DNA from: Micromonosporaceae bacterium
GTDB lineage: Bacteria; Actinomycetota; Actinomycetes; Mycobacteriales; Micromonosporaceae
Direction: 5' to 3'
Assembly (NCBI GenBank): GCA_019690055.1
Contig: JADGGF010000181.1
Coordinates: forward strand, 1 to 8,181
DNA: 8,181 nucleotides
The notes under the pieces are model-generated. The model had not been told where the DNA came from. It saw only the letters and a list, made by a program, of their open reading frames with translations, and did no database searches. The stretch's first letter is position 1, and each line of letters opens with the position of its first letter. A program made the position numbers and the translations under genes. Shown piece after piece: positions 1 through 4,934 of this stretch.

Positions 1-56
1 GATCTAGGGCTAAGGGTGGTCAGTCGATCTCCATCCACCACTCCAAGCCCTAGATC
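1..56 (-). terminator. Imperfect inverted repeat after the transporter operon, candidate terminator
   Basis: Bases 1-11 (GATCTAGGGCT) are the exact reverse complement of bases 46-56. After a short internal mismatch, a second 5-bp pairing follows (GTGGT at 16-20 with ACCAC at 37-41, allowing one base of slack), enclosing a loop of about 16 bases. The repeat starts 45 bases past the stop codon of the last permease gene, where an operon terminator would sit. No U-tract is visible, but many actinobacterial terminators lack one. The repeat begins at the first base of the window, so the arms may be longer. Bases 57-100 show nothing else. It could equally be an end of a small repeat element. Confidence 0.4.
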
Positions 57-100
57 AACGCGAATAGGGGCTGGGTGGGATACGCGGGTAGGGGCGAGGG

Positions 101-946
101 CTAGGCCTTGACCGCGCCGGTCTGCAGTCCGGCGACGACGTGGCGCTGGCCGAGCAGGAACACCGCGATCACCGGCAGCATCCCGATGATCGAGGCGGCG
201 AAGACCAGTCCCCAGGCGGTCGCGTGCTGACCCTGGTACTGGGCGATCGCCAGCGGCAGCGTGTACTTGTCGGGATCGTTGATGGTAGTCAATGCCCATG
301 TGTACTCGTCCCAGGCACCGAGGAAGGCGAAGATGGCCGCCGTGGCCAGCGCCGGTCGCGACAGTGGCAGGTACAGCGCGAGGAACCGGCGGATCGGGCC
401 GGCGCCGTCCATGTCCATGGCCTCGTCCAGCTCGCGCGGCATCCGCTCGAAGAACCCACGCAGCAGAAACGTGTTGAACGCCATGCCGGCGCCGACGTAG
501 AAGAAGACCAGGCCCGACAGCGAGTCGGTCAGCGCCAGCGTACGGGCCACCAGAAACTGCGGTATGAGGATGACGACGCCCGGCACCATGAGGCCCAGCA
601 TCATCGTCCAGAACAGCAGGGTCCGGCCGGGGAACCGGAACCGGGCGAACGCGTAGGCCGCCATCGCCGCCAGCAGCGTGGTCGCCGCGGTGGTCACGCA
701 GGCGACCATCGCCGAATTGAGGAAGTAGCGGGCAAAGTTGTTGGCCGACCAGGCCTCCACATAGTTGGCGATGGTCGGCGCGTCCGGGATGAACCTCGGC
801 GGCCACTCGAAGGCGAGCGCGTTCGGCTTGAACGACGTGGCGAGCATGTAGAGGAACGGCACGATCATGACGAGCGCGCCGACGACGAGGGTCACGAAAC
901 GGGCCGCGGTCCGGGTGCGCCGCAGCCGTGGCGTGTCGATGGTCAT
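101..946 (-). CDS. Carbohydrate ABC transporter permease, MalG type (CUT1)
   Basis: This 281-residue integral membrane protein is one half of the channel of a sugar ABC importer. Hydrophobic segments begin at about residue 15 (the first runs through VTLVVGALVMIVPFLYMLAT), with a periplasm-side loop of the kind seen in MalG proteins (SFKPN...). The EAA loop that contacts the ATPase is present near residues 171-190: E175, D180 and G181, followed by a YLPL element. It reads EAM rather than EAA. The length is normal for the family. The ATG at 944-946 is supported by a GGAG 8 bases upstream (CTCC at 955-958 on the plus strand) and by a 4-base ATGA overlap with the upstream permease gene, so the two are translationally coupled. 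It is the last gene of the operon. The substrate cannot be deduced. Confidence 0.93.
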   Translation of the reverse strand: MTIDTPRLRRTRTAARFVTLVVGALVMIVPFLYMLATSFKPNALAFEWPPRFIPDAPTIANYVEAWSANNFARYFLNSAMVACVTTAATTLLAAMAAYAFARFRFPGRTLLFWTMMLGLMVPGVVILIPQFLVARTLALTDSLSGLVFFYVGAGMAFNTFLLRGFFERMPRELDEAMDMDGAGPIRRFLALYLPLSRPALATAAIFAFLGAWDEYTWALTTINDPDKYTLPLAIAQYQGQHATAWGLVFAASIIGMLPVIAVFLLGQRHVVAGLQTGAVKA

Positions 947-1965
947 TCCCCACGCTCCGCCCGGTTCGCCAGCATCATCTGTCCAATGGAGAGGATCAAC
1001 ACGACGACGGTCATGAGGACGGCGACCGCCGAGCCGTACCCGAACTCCAGGAAGTTGAACGTCTGCCGATACGTGTAGGTGAGCGGCACCTCGGTCTGGC
1101 CGGCCGGTCCGCCCTGCGTCATGAGCAGCACCGAGATGAAGACGTTGAAGCTGCCGATGACCAGCATCACGCTGACGAACACCAGCGTCCGGCGCAGCGC
1201 GGGCAGGGTCACGTGCCAGACCCGCCGCAGGTAGCCGGCCCCGTCGACCGCCGCTGCCTCGTGCAACTCCCGGGGCACCCCGGTCAGCCCGGCGAGCAGG
1301 ATGATCGCCGTCCAGCCGATGCCCTTCCAGATGCCGAGCACGCAGAGTGCGGCGATGGCGGTCCATCGGGAGTCGAGCCAGCCGACCGGCTCGTCCACCA
1401 GGCCGATCCCCTCGACCAGCACCCAGTTGATGAAGCCGCCGTCGGTGGCGAACAGGTAGCGGAACAGCAGCGAGACCACGACCCAGCTCGTCACCACGGG
1501 CAGGTAGAACAGCACCCGGAACACCATGCGGCCGGGCAACCGGTTCTGCAGCAGCAGGGCGACGCCGAGGCCGAGCACGATCTGGCCCGGCACGGTGACC
1601 AGCATGTAGACGACCGCATTGACCACGCTCAGCCGAAACTGCGGATCGCCCAGCGCCCGCTGGTAGTTGTTCAGGCCGACCCAGGTGTTCTCCGCACCCG
1701 GGAACGGCAGCCAGTCGTAGAAGCTGACCTGGATCGCCTTCCCGATCGGGACCAGCATGACGATCAGGAACATCGCGAACGCCGGGGCGAGGAAGGCGTA
1801 GGCGACCAGGGTTCGGGCGCGAGGCCGGCGGCCGGAGCCGTACGGCCAGCGGATCCGCCGAAGCGGCCGTGGTCCGAGTGAGCGGGGTGGGGGCCCCCCC
1901 CCCGGCCGCCCGGGGGCCCCCGGGGCGCGGGCGGCGGGGGCCCCCACGGTGGGTACGGCGGTCAT
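943..1965 (-). CDS. Carbohydrate ABC transporter permease, MalF type (CUT1)
   Basis: This 340-residue membrane protein is the partner of the downstream permease. The first membrane segment starts near residue 53 (AYAFLAPAFAMFLIVMLVPI), and the further segments match the six-helix CUT1 plan. The EAA motif is at E236-A237-A238 with D241-G242-A243, followed by a TLPAL element, so it is more canonical than in its partner. The ATG at 1963-1965 has a GGAG 8 bases upstream (CTCC at 1974-1977). The first 40 or so residues are an odd Pro/Gly/Ala/Arg-rich tail encoded by runs of G and C. Such tails are not conserved in CUT1 permeases, and an undetected indel in those runs would change the apparent N-terminus. 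The gene lies 81 bases after the binding-protein gene, across a strong stem-loop. Confidence 0.92.
   Translation of the reverse strand: MTAVPTVGAPAARAPGAPGRPGGGPPPRSLGPRPLRRIRWPYGSGRRPRARTLVAYAFLAPAFAMFLIVMLVPIGKAIQVSFYDWLPFPGAENTWVGLNNYQRALGDPQFRLSVVNAVVYMLVTVPGQIVLGLGVALLLQNRLPGRMVFRVLFYLPVVTSWVVVSLLFRYLFATDGGFINWVLVEGIGLVDEPVGWLDSRWTAIAALCVLGIWKGIGWTAIILLAGLTGVPRELHEAAAVDGAGYLRRVWHVTLPALRRTLVFVSVMLVIGSFNVFISVLLMTQGGPAGQTEVPLTYTYRQTFNFLEFGYGSAVAVLMTVVVLILSIGQMMLANRAERGE
1889..1945. repeat. Three GGGGGCCCCC palindromes with a C10 run
   Basis: The perfect 10-bp palindrome GGGGGCCCCC occurs at 1889-1898, 1912-1921 and 1936-1945, at steps of 23 and 24 bases. The first copy extends into a run of ten C (1894-1903). 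The cluster lies inside the 5' end of the MalF-type gene and encodes its low-complexity N-terminal tail. It can fold in several alternative hairpins and is prone to slippage and to sequencing error. Confidence 0.85.
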
Positions 1966-1984
1966 GCTCGCATCTCCGCGACCG

Positions 1985-2027
1985 GGCGTACGGTCGGTGC
2001 GACGGCGTCCACACGGGACCGTACGCC
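1985..2027 (-). other. Stem-loop between binding-protein and permease genes
   Basis: GGCGTACGGTC at 1985-1995 is the exact reverse complement of 2017-2027, giving a perfect 11-bp stem with a 21-base loop. On the transcript it begins 20 bases after the stop codon of the binding-protein gene and ends before the ribosome binding site of the MalF-type permease. Stem-loops at this position (for example the REP sequences of the E. coli malE-malF junction) protect the upstream mRNA or attenuate readthrough. As a result the binding protein is made in excess over the membrane subunits. The pairing is seen in the sequence; its role here is inferred. Confidence 0.75.
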
Positions 2028-2046
2028 GGGGGTCATCGGGCCACGC

Positions 2047-3324
2047 TCAGCCCTGGGCCAGCAGTGCATCGATCTCCTCGGCCGCCGCGTCGAGCGCCTC
2101 CTGCACGCTCATCTCGCCCCGGAACGCGGCCTGCAACCGCCGCTGCAGCAGGTCGTCGATCTTCGGCCAGGCCGGAACCGGCGGGCGGGGCTTGGCGGTC
2201 CGCAGCTGCTCCACGAACGGACGGTAGGTCGGGTTGACCGAAACCACGTCGAGGTCGCGCAGCACCGACATCTGGCCGATCTTGGCGAACTCGAGCTGGG
2301 CTTCCTCCGACAGCAGGTACCGGGTGAACTCCAGGGCCAGCGCCTTGTTCCGCGAGCCGCGGAACACGACGACGTCCTCGCCGCCGACCACGCTCACGCT
2401 GCCACCCGGGCCCGCGGGGACCTGACCCACCTGCAGCTCGAAGTCGGGGTGCGACGCCTCGAAGATCGGGTACATCCACGGTCCATCCAGGATGGTGGCG
2501 TACTTGCCGGTGGCCAGACCGTCCGATGTGGGCACTCCCCCGGTGCCGCCGAGCACGATGTTCGGCATCTGGCTGGCCTGGAACAGATCGAACAGCAGCG
2601 TCACCCCGGCGACCGACTCCGGGCTGTTGAGGTAGCCGGTGGCCTTGGTGTAGGTCGGGTCGGTGATGTCGCCGCCGGCCGACCAGATCCAGGGCAGCAC
2701 GTTCCACCCGGACAGGCCGTTGTCGGCGAACGCGTAGATGTCTTTGCCGGTCAGCTTGTCCGCCAGGTCGCGCAACTCGTCGAACGTGGCGGGCGGCGCG
2801 CTCACCCCGGCCGCGGCCAACGCGTCGGCGTTGTACATCAGGATCCGGGTGTTGGTGTCCAGCGGCAGGCCGTAGTAGCCGTCCTGGTACTTGTTCGTCT
2901 CCAGCGTGCCCGGGAAGACCTTCGCGGCCAGCGCCGCGAAGTCGGGCATCTCGGTGTCGAGCCGCTCGAGCAGGCCGAGCTTGGCCGCCTCCGGCACCCA
3001 GATGATGTCGGCCCGCATGACGTCGGGCAGGTCACCCCCGGCCGCCGCGGTAATCATCTTCTGGTGGAGCTGGTCGTACGGCACGGCGACATCCTGGACG
3101 TCGGTGCCCGGATGCTTGGCCTCGAAGCCGGGAATGATCACGTTGCGCAGCGTCTCGATCTCCTTCGAGTCCGCGCCGTAGGCGTGCCAGAACGTGATGG
3201 TGCCGGTCAGCTCGCCGTCGGTGGACGAGGGCTCCTCGCCGGCGCAGCCGACCAGGGCCAGTGAGGTAACCACGGCGAGCGATGCGCTGACCAATCGGCC
3301 GCGCCGCCTGGGTACGCTGTTCAC
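2047..3324 (-). CDS. Sugar ABC transporter substrate-binding lipoprotein
   Basis: This 425-residue extracellular lipoprotein captures the substrate for the two permeases. It has a basic N-terminus, a hydrophobic stretch at about residues 11-25 and a lipobox LVGC with the lipidated cysteine at C27, so the mature protein is about 399 residues. The segment after it (TGTITFWHAYGADS...) and the later GGDLPDVMRADI and YYGLPLDTNTR elements are typical of family 1 (CUT1) solute-binding proteins. The start is a GTG at 3322-3324 with a strong AAGGAG 9 bases upstream (CTCCTT at 3334-3339). The gene follows the ROK gene after 71 bases and precedes the MalF-type gene after 81 bases, each gap containing a stem-loop. 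Length and domain order are normal. The ligand is unknown. Confidence 0.93.
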   Translation of the reverse strand: MNSVPRRRGRLVSASLAVVTSLALVGCAGEEPSSTDGELTGTITFWHAYGADSKEIETLRNVIIPGFEAKHPGTDVQDVAVPYDQLHQKMITAAAGGDLPDVMRADIIWVPEAAKLGLLERLDTEMPDFAALAAKVFPGTLETNKYQDGYYGLPLDTNTRILMYNADALAAAGVSAPPATFDELRDLADKLTGKDIYAFADNGLSGWNVLPWIWSAGGDITDPTYTKATGYLNSPESVAGVTLLFDLFQASQMPNIVLGGTGGVPTSDGLATGKYATILDGPWMYPIFEASHPDFELQVGQVPAGPGGSVSVVGGEDVVVFRGSRNKALALEFTRYLLSEEAQLEFAKIGQMSVLRDLDVVSVNPTYRPFVEQLRTAKPRPPVPAWPKIDDLLQRRLQAAFRGEMSVQEALDAAAEEIDALLAQG

Positions 3325-3356
3325 GGTGCTCTGCTCCTTCTGGTGTGTGGGTGGGG

Positions 3357-3377
3357 CGCCGCTGTGGGACGGCGGCG
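3357..3377 (-). other. Short inverted repeat in the ROK-to-binding-protein gap
   Basis: CGCCGC at 3357-3362 pairs with GCGGCG at 3372-3377 around a 9-base loop. It lies in the leader just upstream of the AAGGAG of the binding-protein gene. It is short and GC-rich, so chance is possible in this genome. No separate promoter for the binding-protein gene was visible in this gap. Confidence 0.35.
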
Positions 3378-3380
3378 TAC

Positions 3381-3412
3381 GTGTCCCGGTGCGCGCTACC
3401 GCATCGGGACAC
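3381..3412 (-). other. Stem-loop spanning the ROK stop codon
   Basis: GTGTCCCG at 3381-3388 is the exact reverse complement of 3405-3412, and the stem extends by two more pairs (one G-U) to leave a loop of about 12 bases. The TAG stop of the ROK gene (3396-3398) lies in the loop. It could attenuate transcription from the regulator into the transporter genes or mark a processing site. No U-tract follows. The structure is clear; the function is inferred. Confidence 0.6.
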
Positions 3413-4613
3413 CCGGGATCGGACCGGTAAACAGGTGCGAGATCGCGACCGCCGCCGCCCCCCGCGCCCAGGTGTCGTCGGGCAACGGGCGGGTGACGAG
3501 CTCACACTCGACGGCCTGGCCGAACGCGTGCCGGGCGAACGACTCCCGCGCGGTCTGCTCGAACAGGTCGCTGGCGGCGAGCCCTTCGCCGGACAGCACG
3601 ATCCGATGGGGATTGAGAAGGTTCGCGACCACCGCCAGCGCCCGGCCGAGGGCGTCGCCGGCGGTCGTGAACGCGGCGGTGGCGGCGGGGTCGCCCTCGC
3701 GGGCGAGCCGGACCGCCGCCCGCAGGTCGAGGTCGGGCCGGCCCGTTGCCTGGCGGACCCGGGTCAGGATGGCCTCGTCGGAGGCGAGCGCCTCGACGCA
3801 GCCGGTGTTGCCGCACAGGCAGCGGGGTCCATCGTGGACGATCGGTACGTGGCCCAGCTCCCCGGCCAGCCCGTGCGCCCCGTGCACGAGTGAGCCGTCC
3901 ACCACGAAGCCACAGCCGACGCCGGCCCCGATGGTCACCACGGCGAAGGACGGCACGTCGAGCCCCGCCCCGAACCACTGCTCGGCCACGGTCAACGAAT
4001 TGACGTCGTTCTCCACCACGACGGGCAGGTCCAACCGCTTGGCGAGCAGCTCGGCGAGCGGGACGTCGCGCCATTCGAGGAAGGGCGCGTAGCGCACGAA
4101 CCCGCGACGGGCATCGACGTGGCCGCCCACCCCGACACCGAGCCGGGTGACCGGGCCACCGCCGAGGTCCGCGCTGAGGCCCTCGGCGAGCGTGGCCAGC
4201 GTCTGCACCACGGCGTCGACCGCGTGGCTGGGCAACGCCACCCGGCGGGAGGCCCGGACGTTGGCGAGCAGGTCCACGGCCACCCCGACGGCGTGGGTGC
4301 CGGCCAGCTTGATACCGAGCACGAACTCGCGGTCGGCGACGACCCGAAAGGGCACCACGGGCCGGCCGGGGGGGGGGGGCGCCCCGCCCATGCCGGGCTG
4401 GGCCGCCGGGTCTGACTCGACCAGGTAGCCCGTCTCGAGCAGGGGGCGGACAGCCTTGGACACCGTGGCCGGGGAGAGCCCGAGGACCTGCGCGATCTCG
4501 TTGCGGGCGATCGGCCCCCGGGTCAGCACCGCGATGAACACGCTCGCGGCCGTCGGATCGGCCGGCAGCGTCGGGACGTCCGGGTCACGGGGTCGCCGGG
4601 GGCGAGGGGTCAC
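3396..4613 (-). CDS. ROK-family transcriptional regulator (XylR/NagC-like)
   Basis: This 405-residue sugar-responsive repressor has an N-terminal winged helix-turn-helix at about residues 22-65 (IARNEIAQVLGLSPATVSKA), a linker, and a ROK sugar-binding domain. In that domain the END motif is at E201-N202-D203. The ROK zinc site reads CLCGNTGCVE, with C265, C267 and C272. The usual phosphate-binding DxGGT of ROK kinases is replaced by KLAGT, consistent with a regulator and not a kinase. The start is a GTG at 4611-4613; no Shine-Dalgarno precedes it, and the promoter position suggests a leaderless mRNA. An xylose-type operator overlaps that promoter, so autoregulation is likely, with control of the downstream transporter genes and perhaps the divergent oxidoreductase. 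The linker is encoded by a run of 12 G (plus strand), which makes the gene slippage-prone. Confidence 0.92.
   Translation of the reverse strand: MTPRPRRPRDPDVPTLPADPTAASVFIAVLTRGPIARNEIAQVLGLSPATVSKAVRPLLETGYLVESDPAAQPGMGGAPPPPGRPVVPFRVVADREFVLGIKLAGTHAVGVAVDLLANVRASRRVALPSHAVDAVVQTLATLAEGLSADLGGGPVTRLGVGVGGHVDARRGFVRYAPFLEWRDVPLAELLAKRLDLPVVVENDVNSLTVAEQWFGAGLDVPSFAVVTIGAGVGCGFVVDGSLVHGAHGLAGELGHVPIVHDGPRCLCGNTGCVEALASDEAILTRVRQATGRPDLDLRAAVRLAREGDPAATAAFTTAGDALGRALAVVANLLNPHRIVLSGEGLAASDLFEQTARESFARHAFGQAVECELVTRPLPDDTWARGAAAVAISHLFTGPIPGVPMR
4368..4379. repeat. G12 homopolymer inside the ROK gene
   Basis: Twelve consecutive G on the plus strand (C12 in the coding sense) fall at about residues 79-82 of the ROK protein, in a Gly/Pro linker just before the conserved GRPVVPFRV segment. 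Both sides are in the same frame as given. A change of one base would cut the helix-turn-helix from the sugar-binding domain. The length may also be uncertain from sequencing. Confidence 0.9.
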
Positions 4614-4620
4614 GCGAACG

Positions 4621-4650
4621 ACTATCGGACCTATTAGTTTCGTTCGTCAA
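4621..4650 (-). promoter_or_regulatory. Promoter of the ROK operon, leaderless
   Basis: On the minus strand, TTGACG (plus 4645-4650) is followed after 18 bases by GATAGT (plus 4621-4626). The first hexamer is close to the vegetative -35 consensus, and the second matches four of six bases of TATAAT. A start site 6-7 bases after the -10 falls at about 4614, next to the GTG at 4613. The absence of a ribosome binding site agrees with leaderless translation, which is common in actinomycetes. Confidence 0.6.
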
Positions 4651-4659
4651 GAAACCAAT
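4633..4659. promoter_or_regulatory. ROK operator candidate, xylose-type inverted repeat
   Basis: ATTAGTTTC (4633-4641) and GAAACCAAT (4651-4659) form 9-bp arms with one mismatch around a 9-base spacer. The inner 25 bases have the same length and layout as the Bacillus xyl operator as I recall it (TTAGTTTG...CAAACTAA), with most arm bases identical. The site covers the -35 and spacer of the ROK promoter, the correct place for a repressor. Binding by the adjacent ROK protein is an inference from family and position. Confidence 0.68.
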
Positions 4660-4729
4660 TGGTCACGACTGCGTAACGCTGCCGCTTGCGCCGTGGTGGT
4701 TGGGCCGCCGTGACCTCCAGATCGCGAAT

Positions 4730-4771
4730 CTTGGAATCCTGTACCCCCTATAGGGGGGTCAATCTTCCAAG
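4730..4771. promoter_or_regulatory. Concentric 42-bp palindrome with CCCCCTATAGGGGG core
   Basis: The perfect 14-bp palindrome CCCCCTATAGGGGG (4744-4757) is flanked at equal distance by CTTGGAA (4730-4736) and TTCCAAG (4765-4771), which are exact reverse complements. Both pairs share the centre 4750.5. This is too symmetric to be casual and suggests an operator for a dimer or tetramer. The GC-TATA-GC core recalls operators of copper-sensing CsoR-type repressors, but no metal gene is nearby, so the binding factor is unknown. Confidence 0.6.
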
Positions 4772-4842
4772 GTCACGAATGTCGGCGGCGAACGGGCACT
4801 CGTGCTGCTTGTGGCGGAGCAGAGCCGTACACATGGCCGTCA

Positions 4843-4875
4843 CTGGTTGACCAGCCGACCCGGCGTGGCTACGGT
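4843..4875 (+). promoter_or_regulatory. Promoter of the oxidoreductase gene
   Basis: TTGACC (4847-4852) is spaced exactly 17 bases from TACGGT (4870-4875), which keeps the TAnnnT core of actinobacterial -10 elements. The predicted start is near 4882, giving a leader of about 53 bases. The -35 is embedded in a 12-bp inverted repeat, CTGGT-TG-ACCAG (4843-4854), which could be a repressor site. Confidence 0.6.
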
Positions 4876-4885
4876 CGCCACGGGA

Positions 4886-4909
4886 CCGTGACCTGCCCCG
4901 ATGTCACGG
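4886..4909 (+). other. Inverted repeat in the oxidoreductase leader
   Basis: CCGTGAC (4886-4892) and GTCACGG (4903-4909) are exact reverse complements around a 10-base spacer. They lie at the very start of the predicted leader, just downstream of the promoter, ending 7 bases before the GGAGGAG ribosome binding site. The repeat could be an operator or a 5' mRNA hairpin. Confidence 0.45.
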
Positions 4910-4934
4910 CTCATGCGGAGGAGAGGGTCGGCCC

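Larger units (their letters stand above)
4583..4893. repeat. Recurrent 7-mer GGTCACG / CGTGACC
   Basis: The 7-mer is found at 4583-4589, 4608-4614, 4661-4667 and 4771-4777 on the plus strand, and as CGTGACC at 4709-4715 and 4887-4893. Three copies extend to the 8-mer AGGTCACG (4709-4716 and 4887-4894 in reverse, 4770-4777 forward). Elsewhere I noticed it only in the permease genes (near 889 and 1206). The copies could be half-sites of an unknown regulator. The first two lie within or at the start of the ROK coding region. Confidence 0.45.
4614..4934. other. Divergent intergenic control region, no gene
   Basis: These 321 bases separate the divergent ROK and oxidoreductase genes. No convincing coding frame was seen. 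The stretch is more AT-rich than its flanks in 4620-4680 and 4720-4770. It holds two promoters, an xylose-type operator, a concentric palindrome and several copies of GGTCACG, listed separately. Bases 4778-4840 show nothing I can support. Confidence 0.85.

Noticed and set aside
947..2014. Upstream extension of the MalG-type permease frame
   Set aside because: It lies out of phase across the MalF-type gene. The ATG at 946 has a GGAG site, and the true protein begins MTIDTPRL.
4749..4754. TATAGG as a -10 element for the plus-strand promoter
   Set aside because: No acceptable -35 at 16-18 bases upstream; TTGGAA is only 12 bases away. The TTGACC-17-TACGGT pair is far better.
4744..4757. Copper-sensor (CsoR) operator as a firm call
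   Set aside because: The core resembles such sites, but no copper transporter, chaperone or CsoR gene is in the window. Kept only as an unassigned palindrome.
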